From positions 20,704 to 84,703 of the forward strand of contig JAAESX010000318.1 of assembly GCA_024228935.1 (NCBI GenBank): 64,000 nucleotides of DNA, in the 5' to 3' direction. The notes under the pieces were generated by a model. That model was not told the origin of the DNA and searched no databases. It worked only from the letters and a program-made list of their open reading frames with translations. This document shows positions 15,521 through 24,396 of the stretch, piece after piece (position 1 is the first letter of the stretch; every line of letters begins with the position of its first letter). The translations under genes and the position numbers were made by a program. The DNA is from Pseudomonadota bacterium. Its GTDB lineage: Bacteria > Myxococcota_A > UBA796 > CAJQPC01.

Positions 15521-16402
15521 ATGTCACTCTCGGTCGCCACCCACTTCGGCACCTTCCACGCAGACGACGTCCTGGCCTGGTCGATGGTCACCACGTTCGT
15601 CGACGCCGACGCTACGCTCGTGCGGACGCGGGACCCGGACCTGCTCGCCGCGGCGGACATCGTGTTCGACGTGGGCGGTGTCTTCGACGTCGCGACGCGG
15701 CGGTTCGACCACCACCAGCAGGCGTATGGGGGGCTGCTGTCCTCGGCCGGTATGGTCCTGGACTGGCTCGAGGCCGAGGGTCGGGTCTCGCCGAGCCTGG
15801 CGGGGGTTCTCCGAGCCAACGTCGTGGACTACGTCGACGCGGTCGACAACGGGCGGCGCGAGCTCGTGCCCGGTGTGCCGTGCTTCGCGGTGCTCGTCGA
15901 CACCCACAACAAGGGCTGCGAGACGCTCGCCGACTTCGACGGGGCCTTCCATCGGGCGGCGGAGATGGGGCGGCGGATGCTGGCGGGGATGGTCGAGGAG
16001 CATGCGGCAAGGCAACGGAACCGCGCCGCGATGCAGGCCGCGATGACCGACGCCGAACAGCGCGGCAGCAACGTCGTCCTCCTGGACCACTGGTTCGACT
16101 GGAAGCCGCCCTACTACGACCTCGATGGCGTGAATCACCCCACGCAGTTCGTGATCCAGCCGGATCTGTCCGGGCTGACCTGGCGGGCTGTCGCCATCCC
16201 ACCCGAGCGCGGCTCGTTCGACAAGAAGCAGCCGCTGCCCATCGCCTGGGCCGGACTGGTCGACGACGAGCTGTCGGCGGCGTGCGGTGTGCCCGGCGGC
16301 AAGTTCTGCCACAAGAACCAGTTCATCATGGTCTTCGACACGCGGGCCGGGGCCCTGGCGGCGCTGCGGGCGACGGGGTTCGTTCGGGGTGCGCTGAGCT
16401 GA
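15521..16402 (+). CDS. MYG1/UPF0160 family DHH-type hydrolase
   Basis: 293 aa, the full length of bacterial MYG1 homologues. Metal-binding motifs: ATHFGTFHADDVLAWS (HxxxFHADD), DIVFDVGGVFD, FDHHQQAYGG (DHH) and ANVVDYVDAVDNG; C-terminal WRAVAIPPERGSFDKKQPLP and GKFCHKNQFIMVF match the family tail. The eukaryotic member is a 3'-5' RNA exonuclease; the bacterial substrate is not established. Soluble, cytoplasmic, likely monocistronic. Confidence 0.88.
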   Translation: MSLSVATHFGTFHADDVLAWSMVTTFVDADATLVRTRDPDLLAAADIVFDVGGVFDVATRRFDHHQQAYGGLLSSAGMVLDWLEAEGRVSPSLAGVLRANVVDYVDAVDNGRRELVPGVPCFAVLVDTHNKGCETLADFDGAFHRAAEMGRRMLAGMVEEHAARQRNRAAMQAAMTDAEQRGSNVVLLDHWFDWKPPYYDLDGVNHPTQFVIQPDLSGLTWRAVAIPPERGSFDKKQPLPIAWAGLVDDELSAACGVPGGKFCHKNQFIMVFDTRAGALAALRATGFVRGALS

Positions 16403-16406
16403 CCCG

Positions 16407-17936
16407 TCAGAGGGCGGGCTTGAACGCCTCGGTGCTTCCGCAGTCGGCCTCGGGCACGGCGAGCCGGTCGGGCCGGACCAGCACGCGGTCCTCGTCGAGC
16501 TCTTCCGGGTCGGCCGACCACGCCTCGAGAGCGTGCGCTGCGGCCTTGGCGTTGGCCAGGAACAGCTCCTGGTCGATGTTGTCGAGCCGGTCGCAGGAGC
16601 GGTGGTAGCAGCGGTCGTAGGCTTCACCGGCCAGGCCGCCGAACGAGCTGGCCTCGGCGGAGCTCTTGTTGCCCTCGGCGCCGGTGAAGATGCCGCTGGT
16701 GGCGACGCCGACCTGGTAGAAGCCTCCGGAGTCGCTGCGCGAGACCGGGGGCGTCTCGCCGAAGGGCCGGTCCTGGAGGTCGAAGCCCTCGCCGAGCAGG
16801 ACCTCGAGGTGGTCGCTCCCCTTGGGCGCGTTGCTTCCGGTGCTGCCGTCGCCGTCGTAGACGAAAGGGGCTCCGTTGGGGGAGGCGACCATGTCGTAGT
16901 TGAAGTAGGCGTCGGGCAGATCGTCGTACGACTCGAGCTCCTCGATCCAGGCGTAGCTACCGAGCAGGCCGTACTCCTCGCCGTCCCACCAGGCGAACCG
17001 CACGGTGGGGCGATCCTCGGGGTCGAGAGCGGCGAGCTGGACGGCGAGCTCGAGGATCAGGGCCGAGCCACTCCCGTTGTCGTTCAGGCCGGGGCCCGCC
17101 ATGACCGAGTCGAGGTGACCGCCGAGCATCACCACGTCGTCGCTGCCCGGGAGCTCGGCGAAGGTGTTGGTGAGCGTGTACTCGACGAGCTCGGTGGTGA
17201 GCAGGATCTGGGCGCTGTGCTCGCCCTCGACGAGGCTGGCTCCGAGCGCGTACGACAGTCCGAGGACCGGGATGTCGTAGGTCGCTCCGAGCGTGCCTTG
17301 GACGGGCTCCTGCCGGTCGTCCTGGCCCTCGTTGAAGATGAGGACGGCGCTGGCGCCTGCGTCGAGGGCGTTCTCGACCTTCTCGCTGAAGTTGCAGCTG
17401 CCACGCTGGATCAGCGCGATGTCCCCGGCCTCGAAGCCGTCGAAGTGTTCGGCTGAGCAGCCGCTGTTGCTGCTGTTGGCGTCCTCGCCCGGGGGCACCT
17501 GGGGGTGGATGGCCGTGATGTCGCCTTCCAGATCGCCAGCCCCGGTGCCGCTCATGTCGACGTAGTCCTCGCCGTAGGCCTGGTCCTCGCCGTCGATGGA
17601 GAGTCCGATCTCGACGACGTCCAGGTCCTCGAGCACGTGCAGGTCCTGCCACGGTGAGTAGCCGGCGGCGGTCAGGGTCTCGATGACGTAGTCGCTGCTC
17701 TGGAGCTGGCCCTCGGTGGTCCAGGCGCGCGTGTCGTTGTTCATCGCGCCGATCTCGGCCAGCGCGTCGAGGTGACCCATCAGGCCCTCGAGCGTCACGG
17801 TGTCCGCGAGCGTCGGCGGCTCCTCCTCCTCGACGAGGGGGTCGCCGGTGTCGAGCGGCTCGTCCGGCGGGTCGTCCAGCTGGACGAGGTCATCGGTGGC
17901 GACAGAGCCGGAGAAGCACGCAAGCAGGAGAAGCAT
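16407..17936 (-). CDS. M28 family zinc aminopeptidase lipoprotein with PA domain
   Basis: 509 aa. Leader MLLLLACFSG (Cys7) and an acidic Pro-rich spacer. A PA insert domain spans ~135-250 (GDIALIQRGSCNFSEKVENA, SAVLIFNEGQ). M28 metal ligands follow: His274 in LGGHLDSV, Asp286 in GLNDNGSG, Glu320/321 in WWDGEEYGLLGS, Asp348 in YFNYDMV and a late His in CYHRSCD. Family members cleave N-terminal residues or small peptides; this one is probably on the periplasmic or outer face and scavenges peptides. The ATG at 17936 has no obvious SD. Confidence 0.87.
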   Translation of the reverse strand: MLLLLACFSGSVATDDLVQLDDPPDEPLDTGDPLVEEEEPPTLADTVTLEGLMGHLDALAEIGAMNNDTRAWTTEGQLQSSDYVIETLTAAGYSPWQDLHVLEDLDVVEIGLSIDGEDQAYGEDYVDMSGTGAGDLEGDITAIHPQVPPGEDANSSNSGCSAEHFDGFEAGDIALIQRGSCNFSEKVENALDAGASAVLIFNEGQDDRQEPVQGTLGATYDIPVLGLSYALGASLVEGEHSAQILLTTELVEYTLTNTFAELPGSDDVVMLGGHLDSVMAGPGLNDNGSGSALILELAVQLAALDPEDRPTVRFAWWDGEEYGLLGSYAWIEELESYDDLPDAYFNYDMVASPNGAPFVYDGDGSTGSNAPKGSDHLEVLLGEGFDLQDRPFGETPPVSRSDSGGFYQVGVATSGIFTGAEGNKSSAEASSFGGLAGEAYDRCYHRSCDRLDNIDQELFLANAKAAAHALEAWSADPEELDEDRVLVRPDRLAVPEADCGSTEAFKPAL

Positions 17937-17961
17937 GCCGAGAGAGTGCTTTGTGTTGAGC

Positions 17962-17982
17962 CGTGTGGGAAGTGCTCACACG
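17962..17982 (-). promoter_or_regulatory. Hairpin in the 5' leader of the M28 peptidase gene
   Basis: CGTGTG (17962-17967) and CACACG (17977-17982) form a 6-bp stem with a 9-base loop, 26 bases ahead of the peptidase ATG and downstream of the tetR stop. Could be a tetR terminator or a leader structure; no T-run. Confidence 0.3.
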
Positions 17983-18057
17983 TCGAAGGCGTGTAAAGAT
18001 GCTGGATTGTTCGGGAACACAGAAATGTAGTGTTCGGTGGGGAGCGCTCGTCCGGGC

Positions 18058-18645
18058 TCAGGTCCACCCGCGAATCAGGGTCTCGACCAGCTCGTTCTCG
18101 ACCTGCTCGGCCACGCCACGCTTCTCGAAGTGGGCGGCTCCGTGGACCGCGGCCCAGAGCGCCTCGGTCCGGAGGCGAGCGTCGCCCGGTCGGAACGGCG
18201 CGGCCTCGATGGCCTCGGTCACCATCGCGAGCAGCTCGGCGAGGGCGGAGTCGACCTCGGACCGCTGCTCGGTGCTGAGGATGACCTGGGGGCTGGAGAG
18301 CGACTGGTCGATGAGGCGGTACCCGTCCGGGTTGACCGTGCGGTACGAGGTCCAGGTGCCCGCGGCGACTCGGAGCCGCTCGAGCGGGTCGGGCCCCGCG
18401 TCGATGAGGCGGAGGCTCATGTGGCGGGCCAGATCGCCGATGGCTGCGAGCTGGAGCCGCGTGATGAGCGCCTGCCGGTCGGGGAAGTAGTAGAAGGCGC
18501 GGGCGTACGAGTACCCCATGTTCCGAGCGAGACTCCGCATGGTGAGACCCTCGAGGCCGCTGTCGCGCACGATGTCGTAGGCGGCGGTGAGAATCTCGCC
18601 GATACGCTCGTCGCGGCGATGCTGTTGTTGCTTGGTGAGGGCCAT
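18058..18645 (-). CDS. TetR/AcrR family transcriptional regulator
   Basis: 195 aa. N-terminal helix-turn-helix: ILTAAYDIVRDSGLEGLTMRSLARNMGYSYARAFYYFPDRQALI (quoted in part), including the TetR recognition helix and the FYYF-x-R-xAL motif. The C-terminal ligand-binding helices are typical (DPLERLRVAAGTWTSY ... LWAAVHGAAHFEKRG). Divergent from the amidohydrolase gene; the space between holds an ordered array of palindromic sites, so it very probably represses one or both genes. Convention for the family: it releases DNA on binding a small ligand. Confidence 0.9.
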   Translation of the reverse strand: MALTKQQQHRRDERIGEILTAAYDIVRDSGLEGLTMRSLARNMGYSYARAFYYFPDRQALITRLQLAAIGDLARHMSLRLIDAGPDPLERLRVAAGTWTSYRTVNPDGYRLIDQSLSSPQVILSTEQRSEVDSALAELLAMVTEAIEAAPFRPGDARLRTEALWAAVHGAAHFEKRGVAEQVENELVETLIRGWT

Positions 18646-18656
18646 TCGATGGTGCC

Positions 18657-18783
18657 GGGTTCAAGGATTTGAACGGGTATCAAAAACTGAACGGGGGTCA
18701 AGTTTCGATACCCAATCAGTTTTTGACACCAGTTCAAGTTTTGACAGGGGTTCAAGTTTTGACACCCTATCAAAACCTGATAC
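18657..18783. repeat. Phased array of seven palindromic sites (18-bp period), probable TetR operators
   Basis: Core TCA-N5-TGA (N6 in the first copy) begins at 18661, 18680, 18698, 18716, 18734, 18752 and 18770: spacings 19, 18, 18, 18, 18, 18. Examples: GTTCAAGGATTTGAAC (18659-18674, perfect inverted repeat) and GTTCAAGTTTTGACAC (18750-18765). The third copy has CGA for TGA. A decayed eighth copy (TCG...CGG) is in phase at 18788. The array fills the tetR/amidohydrolase divergent region and must overlap both promoters. Confidence 0.8.
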
Positions 18784-18806
18784 CCGCTCGAATCCCGGAG
18801 CCACCC

Positions 18807-20534
18807 ATGCACGACATCCTCATCAAGAACGGCACGCTCATCGACGGCACCGGCACCGAACGACGCCAGGCCGATGTGGCGATCCAGGGCGACCGCATCG
18901 TGGCGGTCGGCCGCGATCTCGGCCCGGCTCGCGAGGAGATTGATGCCAGCGGCTGCATCGTGACGCCCGGCTTCGTCGACGTGCACACCCACTACGACGC
19001 TCAGGTCACCTGGGACCCGATGATGACCCCCAGCTCGTGGCACGGCGTGACCACCGTCGTGATGGGCTCGTGCGGCGTCGGGTTCGCCCCAGCCCGCCCG
19101 GACCGACACGAGTGGCTCATCGGCCTGATGGAAGGGGTCGAGGACATCCCCGGCGCGGCCATGCACGAGGGCATCCAGTGGGAGTGGGAGACGTTCCCCG
19201 AGTACATGGACGCGATCGAGCGGCGGCCGCACGTCATCGACTTCGGCGCCCAGATCCCGCACGGAGCGCTGCGGGCGTACGTCATGGGCGAGCGGGGAGC
19301 CGACAACGAGGAGGCCACGCCCGACGACGTCGCCGAGATGTCGCGCATCGTCGAGGAGGCGCTCGGCGCGGGTGCGCTCGGGTTCTCGACCAGCCGCACG
19401 CTGCTCCACAAGTCGGTCTTCGGCGTTCCCGTCCCCGGTACGTTCGCCCACCGAGACGAGCTCTTCGGGATCGGCGATGCCCTCAAGCGCGCCGACGCCG
19501 GCGTCTTCCAGTGCGCCAGCGAGCACGCCGACGTGCCGCGGGAGACCCGCTGGATGCGGGAGCTCGCCGAGGAGACCGGCCGGCCTGTGACCTTCAACCT
19601 CTCGCAGACCGACCAGGCGCCGACGCTGTGGAAGGAGCTCGTCGAGGTCCTCGACCAGGCCCATGCGGACGGCGTCCCGCTCTACGCTCAGGTCGCGGGT
19701 CGGGCCATCGGCATCGTCATGAACTGGCGACTCACGGCGCACCCGTTCCGCCTGTTCCCTGCGTTCCATGCCGAGCAGTACAACCACCCGGAGTTCGAGG
19801 ACCTGGTCGCCCGGCTCCGCCTGCCCGAGGTGCGCGAGCGCATCGTCAACGACACGCCCATCCAGCTCGACGAGTTTGCGACCTTCGTCACGCGCAGCTT
19901 CCACAAGATGTTCAAGATCGGCGCGAACCCTGACTACGAGCCGAGCGAGGCCGTCAGCGTCGCGGCGGAGGCGGCCCGCCGTGGGGTCAAACCCGAGGAG
20001 GTCGCGTACGAGTGGATGCTCGAGAACGACGGCGAGGGCACCCTCTACTTCCCGCTGTTCAACTACTCGGACGGCAACCTGGAGCTCCTCAAGCAGCTGC
20101 ATGCCCATCCGCAGACGCTCATGGGCCTCTCGGATGCGGCGGCCCACTGTGGCGCCATCTGCGACGGCGGGATGCCGACCTTCATGCTGACCCACTGGGC
20201 GCGTGACCGGACCCGCGGCGAGCGCCTGCCGCTCGAGTACATCGTCATGCGACAGACCTCGCAGACGGCATCGCTCTTCGGCCTGCGCGACCGCGGCGTC
20301 GTCGCCCCCGGGATGAAGGCGGACGTCAACGTGATCGACTTCGACGAGCTGCGACTGCTCGCTCCCGAGATCCTGTTCGACCTGCCGGCCGGCGGACGAC
20401 GACTCGCCCAGCGGCCCGAGGGCTACAAGGCGACCGTCTGCTCAGGTGAGGTCATCTTCCGCGATGGGACGCACACCGGAGCGCTGCCCGGAAAGCTCGT
20501 TCGCGGTGCGCAGGAGCCTCAGGCCCAGGCCTGA
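18807..20534 (+). CDS. N-acyl-D-amino-acid deacylase-type amidohydrolase
   Basis: 575-aa metal-dependent hydrolase of the D-aminoacylase/dihydroorotase group. It opens with the amidohydrolase beta-sandwich (ILIKNGTLIDGTG, ADVAIQGDRIVAVG), the metal motif FVDVHTHYDAQVTWDP (His60, His62), HGVTTVVMGSCGVGFAP, and a late SDAAAHCGAICDG. The C-terminal RDRGVVAPGMKADVNVIDFD closes the sandwich. Likely removes acyl groups from D-amino acids, although related enzymes act on other amides. ATG 18807 has ggag seven bases upstream. The frame is open back to 18669 through the operator array and would give hexapeptide-like repeats, which I regard as fortuitous. Probably controlled by the divergent TetR. Confidence 0.88.
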   Translation: MHDILIKNGTLIDGTGTERRQADVAIQGDRIVAVGRDLGPAREEIDASGCIVTPGFVDVHTHYDAQVTWDPMMTPSSWHGVTTVVMGSCGVGFAPARPDRHEWLIGLMEGVEDIPGAAMHEGIQWEWETFPEYMDAIERRPHVIDFGAQIPHGALRAYVMGERGADNEEATPDDVAEMSRIVEEALGAGALGFSTSRTLLHKSVFGVPVPGTFAHRDELFGIGDALKRADAGVFQCASEHADVPRETRWMRELAEETGRPVTFNLSQTDQAPTLWKELVEVLDQAHADGVPLYAQVAGRAIGIVMNWRLTAHPFRLFPAFHAEQYNHPEFEDLVARLRLPEVRERIVNDTPIQLDEFATFVTRSFHKMFKIGANPDYEPSEAVSVAAEAARRGVKPEEVAYEWMLENDGEGTLYFPLFNYSDGNLELLKQLHAHPQTLMGLSDAAAHCGAICDGGMPTFMLTHWARDRTRGERLPLEYIVMRQTSQTASLFGLRDRGVVAPGMKADVNVIDFDELRLLAPEILFDLPAGGRRLAQRPEGYKATVCSGEVIFRDGTHTGALPGKLVRGAQEPQAQA

Positions 20535-20725
20535 TCGGAGTGCTCGATGAGGAGCAGCTCCCACCAGCGGTTCGCGGTCCGGATGGCCGATGTGCGCTCG
20601 GAGATGTCCGGCATGCACATGGCGTCTTCGACGGCGCGCAGGTAGCGCTCGTAGTCCTCGCGCGGCGGCATGGCCGCGCGATGGGGATTCCAGAGGGCGT
20701 ACGTGACTTCGGTCTGCGTGTTCAT
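20519..20725 (-). CDS. Small hypothetical protein (68 aa)
   Basis: Not recognised. Compact, Trp-rich and helical: YALWNPHRAAMPPREDYERYL, RAVEDAMCMPDISERTSAIR, TANRWWELLLIEHSD. No leader or membrane segment, so cytoplasmic. ATG 20725 is chosen; 11 more residues are possible from 20758. Its 3' end overlaps the amidohydrolase gene by 16 bp (convergent). Confidence 0.5.
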   Translation of the reverse strand: MNTQTEVTYALWNPHRAAMPPREDYERYLRAVEDAMCMPDISERTSAIRTANRWWELLLIEHSDQAWA

Positions 20726-20767
20726 GCCCCTTAGAGCGGAACACGCAGCCCGTTCCACAACCCCTGA

Positions 20768-21094
20768 TCAGGCGTTCGAGTCCTTGGCCTTGTAGCCGGT
20801 GTCCTCGATGGCCTTCTGCAGGGCGGCCTTGTCGGTCTTCGAATCGTCGTAGCAGATGTGCGCGGTGCCGGTCTGGTAGTCGACGGCCGCCGCGTTGACG
20901 CCCTCGATCTCGTTCAGGGCGGTGGTGACCTTCTGCGAGCAGTCGCCACAGGACATGCCCTCGACCTCGAACGTGGCCTTGGCGCCAGCGGTGGCTTCGA
21001 CGTTGGCCTTGGCCTCGGCGGAAGCAGCGGCGTCCTGCATGGGGCAGGCGTCGGCGGTGTTGAGCGAGAAGGCGAAGAGGAGGCTGGTGAGCAT
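20768..21094 (-). CDS. Secreted heavy-metal-associated (HMA) domain protein
   Basis: 108 aa. Leader MLTSLLFAFSLNTADAC, a short Ala/Glu-rich linker, then one HMA domain: TFEVEGMSCGDCSQKVTTAL with the metal-binding GMSCGDC (Cys49, Cys52), GVNAAAVDYQTGTAHICYDD and ALQKAIEDTGYKA. Resembles MerP/CopZ but exported; probable periplasmic copper or mercury binding. No transport ATPase is adjacent. Confidence 0.82.
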   Translation of the reverse strand: MLTSLLFAFSLNTADACPMQDAAASAEAKANVEATAGAKATFEVEGMSCGDCSQKVTTALNEIEGVNAAAVDYQTGTAHICYDDSKTDKAALQKAIEDTGYKAKDSNA

Positions 21095-21117
21095 TTCGGG
21101 ACTCCGAGAGTGGGCCG

Positions 21118-24100
21118 CTAACGTAGCAGGGCCTCCAGCCGGGTGCGCCAGGTCGTGTCCGCGCCGACCTCGTCCAGGGCCGGTCCGAGCTCCGAGAGCT
21201 CCTCGCCCCGTGCCTCGAGGATCCCCTTGGGGACGTCATCGAGCAGCTCCTCGGCCGAGGACCAGGGCCAGTGTTCCGGCGGCTGGACAAGCTTGTTGCC
21301 CACGCGGTCGACCTGCTCGAGCGCGCCCACCTCGCTCGCGTACCGGATCACCGCGAAGGCCGCGAACAGCACGTCGACCGCCGAGGCCGCTTGCCGTGCC
21401 CGCCGCAGGGCCATGACGGCGTTGTCGAGCGCCTGGTTCGGCCGGCCCTCCATTCCGTAGCTCAGGGCCATGCGGTTCAGGATGCTGCTGCGCGCGCCCA
21501 TGTCGCCCATCCGGTCCACCTGCTCAAGGTCCTTCTCGAGCCAGCGACGGGCCTCGGCGGGGTCGGGCTCCGCGGCCCACCACAGGAAGTAGTTGGCGAG
21601 CATGCCCATCGTGATCGCCTGTCCGGCCAGGTCGCCGTGCCGCTCCTTCAGCTCGAGGCTCTCCCGGCTCACCGCCAGGTAGGTGTCGTGGTCCGCGAGC
21701 CGCGAGGCCTGTGCTTGGAGCACCCGTGCGAGGAGCAGGTCGCGGTCACGGCTGGGCTCGAGCGGCCTCAGCCGGTCGAGCTGGACCTGGAGTTCTTCGG
21801 CGAGGTCGGCGTCGGGTCCGGGTCGAATGCCGCGGGCCTCGCTGCGCGCCAGAGCGTTGTAGAAGTCGCAGACCGCCTCGACGAGCGAGTGCTGCGAGGC
21901 GTCATCGAGGCGCTCGCGGACGCCGTGGATCTCTTCGATGAGTGCGGACAGGTCGCTCTTGCCTCGCAGGGAGAACGCCGTGAAGAACCAGCTGTTGACG
22001 ACCTCGAGTGCGTCGACGTGCGGGCTCTCGACGAGCCTACGGAAGAGCGCGATGGCACGGCGCTGATCCGAGGTCTCGCCGCGACGGAGGACGCGTGCCT
22101 CCACCAAGTCGAGACGGTCGGCAGATGCTTGATCGAGGTGCGGGCCCAGGCGGCGGGCGATCTCGATGTTGTCGACCGCCTCGGGCAGAGCGCCCTGCCG
22201 AGCGGACTGCTCCGCCGCGAGGACGGCGTACCGGGCTGCCGCTCCCCGAGTGGCGTCACCGCCGTGGAGGGCATGCATCACCAGGTCGCCGAGGGGCGCG
22301 CTCTCGAGCCCGCTCAGGTGATCGACGACCCGGCGATGGAACTCGCGAATGACCTTGCGGGGGCCACCGCCCTCGAGCTGGGCGCTGGCTGCCAGCACCT
22401 GGCGCGTGAGCTCCGTTCGGAAGCGGAACCGCTCGTCGTCGTCCAGGTCTTCGATCAGGCCGACGGTCCGCTCGATCTCGGCGAGCTCGGACAGCACCTC
22501 GATCCGAGTCCACCCGAGTCCACTGGCCAGGGCCTCGGTCGGGAACGTGCGCCCGCAGCTTGCGGCCGCCTGCAACAACAGGCGCCTGCGGGGGTCGTCG
22601 ATACGCGCGATGCGCATCTCCTCGAGCTCCCGCAAGTGGCGCGGTCGGCCTCCGACCCGGTCGGCCACGGTCGACGCGAACCCGTCCTGGGCGTTCATGC
22701 CGGCGGCGAGCAGCAGCTCGGCCACCTCGCCCGCGCTGAAGGGCTCGAGGACCAGGCGGTGTTCCGGGTCCGACAGCTCCTGATGAGGGCCGTCGTCGGG
22801 CCGCTGGACGAGGACGAGGACGAACGGGTGAGGGGGCGGCTCGTCCGGCTCGGTGAGCATCGCGTGCAGGTGTCCGAGCAGGCCGAGCGACGAGGGGTCC
22901 GCCCACTGCAGGTCGTCGATCAGGACCGCCACCGGCCCGGTCTGCAGTGCGTCACGGACCGCCCGGGTGACGTCGCGCCGCAGTCGCTCCACGGTGAGAC
23001 TCTCGGCGTCGCGTCCGTCGCCCAGGCTGAGCAGCACGCCGACACCCGGAAGGACCTCGAGGGCGGCCTCGCTCGCTGCACCCGCGGCCTCGCTGAGCGC
23101 CGATTCCCGCGCTTGCACGGCTGCGAGCTCCAGGTGCTCGCCGAGGACCTGACCCAGCGCGACGGACAGCACGGCGTACGGCGCGGTCTTGCCTTCGCCG
23201 GCGGGGGCTTCGGCCTCGCCCACGCCGACCCGCAGGCCCGGGAGCTCCAGGCGTCGGATGACCTCGCGGGCGAACCGGCTCTTGCCGACGCCGTCGGGGC
23301 CCTCGATGACGAGCTGGTGGAAGCCGGGAGTGCGCAGCTCGGACACCAACGGGCCGGGGTCCCGTCCCGCCCCAGCGACGTACCGGGGAGATCGGAGCGA
23401 GCCCGCCACGCCCTCGCTCAGGTCGGCCGAGGTCTCCGCGAGCCGACGCTCGGTGCGCCCCAGGACCGCCACGCCCGCAGCGGCCGCGCATCCGGCGAGG
23501 AGGACCAGGGGCAGGAGTCGACCCGACAGCGCCAGGGGCATCAGCGCCAGCGCGGCGCCTGTCGCGATGCCGAGCGGGACGAACAGACGACGTGGCGTGC
23601 CGCGGCCGATGCCCGCGTGGACGGTGTCCTCGATCACGCCTCCGCTGGCTGCGGCCAGCATCACGCCGGGGATGCCCACGGCGGCGCAGACGAACAGGCC
23701 GTCCGGCCCCATGCCCACCGGGATCGACGCGAGGCCCACCCCGAGAGCGCCGGCGACAGCGCCAGGAGCCAGCAAGCCCAGATCGAACCGGTCCAGTGCC
23801 TGGAGTCCCAGTCGACGGCCCAGGACGAGGACGCCGAGCGCGCAGCCGACGCCGGGAACGACGAGCAGGGTCCCCGCCAGGTCGACGGCCCAGATCAGCG
23901 GAGCGAGGGCGGGCAGTCCCGCTGGGGTGAGCGCGGGGTGGTCGAGCGCCGGCGCCATCGGCGTCCAGTCCATCGCCCAGAGTGCGAACACCGCGCCGAG
24001 GGCCACGCCGAGTCCCACCCGTCCCGTCGAGGGCAAGAACCCGCGGCTCTCTCCGCGCACCCGCTGGCCGCCGATGGCCGATGCGAGCGCGGCGAGGATC

Positions 24101-24357
24101 AGTCCGAGCACCCAGACGAGGTCCAGCTGCCGCCAGGGCACGTGGTCGGCGCCGATGCCCTGGGCCTCGCCGAGCTGTGTCCCGCGCTCCCCAGCCGCGA
24201 CGCTGACGCGCAGGGCCTCGCGGGGCTCGAAGACGTGGTCCTCGATGCGGATGACGAGCTCGAGCGGGCCGGTCTCGTCGAGCTCGAGGCGCGGGTGTGC
24301 CTCGACCATCGCCTCCAGGCTGTCGACGAGCCCCGGGCACAGGTCGACGTCGCCCAT
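21118..24357 (-). CDS. Membrane AAA-ATPase/TPR signalling-type protein, probably 5'-truncated
   Basis: 1079 aa from ATG 24357. Residues ~1-80 look like an extracytoplasmic beta domain (DLCPGLVDSLEAMVEAHPRL, LVIRIEDHVFEPREALRVSV) but have no leader. Then come roughly eight to ten hydrophobic helices (WVLGLILAALASAIGG ... LVLLAGCAAAAGVAVLG). A STAND/AAA ATPase follows: Walker A GPDGVGKSRF (~355) and Walker B VLIDDLQWAD (~477). A long helical TPR-like region reaches the C-terminus (ALPEAVDNIEIARRL, EARRWLEKDLEQVDRMGDMG, PNQALDNAVMALRRA). Architecture resembles the sensor/ATPase-TPR proteins common in Myxococcota. Lack of a signal peptide before a domain that must cross the membrane suggests the 5' end was lost at the junction near 24380. 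Confidence 0.75.
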   Translation of the reverse strand: MGDVDLCPGLVDSLEAMVEAHPRLELDETGPLELVIRIEDHVFEPREALRVSVAAGERGTQLGEAQGIGADHVPWRQLDLVWVLGLILAALASAIGGQRVRGESRGFLPSTGRVGLGVALGAVFALWAMDWTPMAPALDHPALTPAGLPALAPLIWAVDLAGTLLVVPGVGCALGVLVLGRRLGLQALDRFDLGLLAPGAVAGALGVGLASIPVGMGPDGLFVCAAVGIPGVMLAAASGGVIEDTVHAGIGRGTPRRLFVPLGIATGAALALMPLALSGRLLPLVLLAGCAAAAGVAVLGRTERRLAETSADLSEGVAGSLRSPRYVAGAGRDPGPLVSELRTPGFHQLVIEGPDGVGKSRFAREVIRRLELPGLRVGVGEAEAPAGEGKTAPYAVLSVALGQVLGEHLELAAVQARESALSEAAGAASEAALEVLPGVGVLLSLGDGRDAESLTVERLRRDVTRAVRDALQTGPVAVLIDDLQWADPSSLGLLGHLHAMLTEPDEPPPHPFVLVLVQRPDDGPHQELSDPEHRLVLEPFSAGEVAELLLAAGMNAQDGFASTVADRVGGRPRHLRELEEMRIARIDDPRRRLLLQAAASCGRTFPTEALASGLGWTRIEVLSELAEIERTVGLIEDLDDDERFRFRTELTRQVLAASAQLEGGGPRKVIREFHRRVVDHLSGLESAPLGDLVMHALHGGDATRGAAARYAVLAAEQSARQGALPEAVDNIEIARRLGPHLDQASADRLDLVEARVLRRGETSDQRRAIALFRRLVESPHVDALEVVNSWFFTAFSLRGKSDLSALIEEIHGVRERLDDASQHSLVEAVCDFYNALARSEARGIRPGPDADLAEELQVQLDRLRPLEPSRDRDLLLARVLQAQASRLADHDTYLAVSRESLELKERHGDLAGQAITMGMLANYFLWWAAEPDPAEARRWLEKDLEQVDRMGDMGARSSILNRMALSYGMEGRPNQALDNAVMALRRARQAASAVDVLFAAFAVIRYASEVGALEQVDRVGNKLVQPPEHWPWSSAEELLDDVPKGILEARGEELSELGPALDEVGADTTWRTRLEALLR

Positions 24358-24370
24358 ACACTCCACCCGG

Positions 24371-24396
24371 GTGCCGGCGACGGAGCGGGCCGGCAC
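24371..24396. repeat. Inverted repeat at the AAA/RHS junction
   Basis: GTGCCGGC (24371-24378) and its exact complement GCCGGCAC (24389-24396), 10-base loop. Lies between the first codon of the leftward AAA gene and the first recognisable codons of the rightward RHS fragment. Confidence 0.7.

Noticed and set aside
18657..18783. CRISPR-like or protein-coding hexapeptide repeat
   Set aside because: Units abut with no spacers; palindromic cores and position between tetR and its neighbour fit operators. The amidohydrolase has its own SD and ATG downstream.
20535..20767. tRNA or other structured RNA in the gap region
   Set aside because: The region is taken up by a small leftward gene; no cloverleaf or conserved T-loop was seen here or elsewhere in the window.
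21271..24390. Very long rightward open frame running antisense through the AAA gene into the RHS fragment (1793 codons in total to 26652)
   Set aside because: Only the part from ~24391 has RHS sequence; the rest is Arg/Gly/Asp-rich antisense of a gene with clear Walker motifs. High G+C removes stops by chance.
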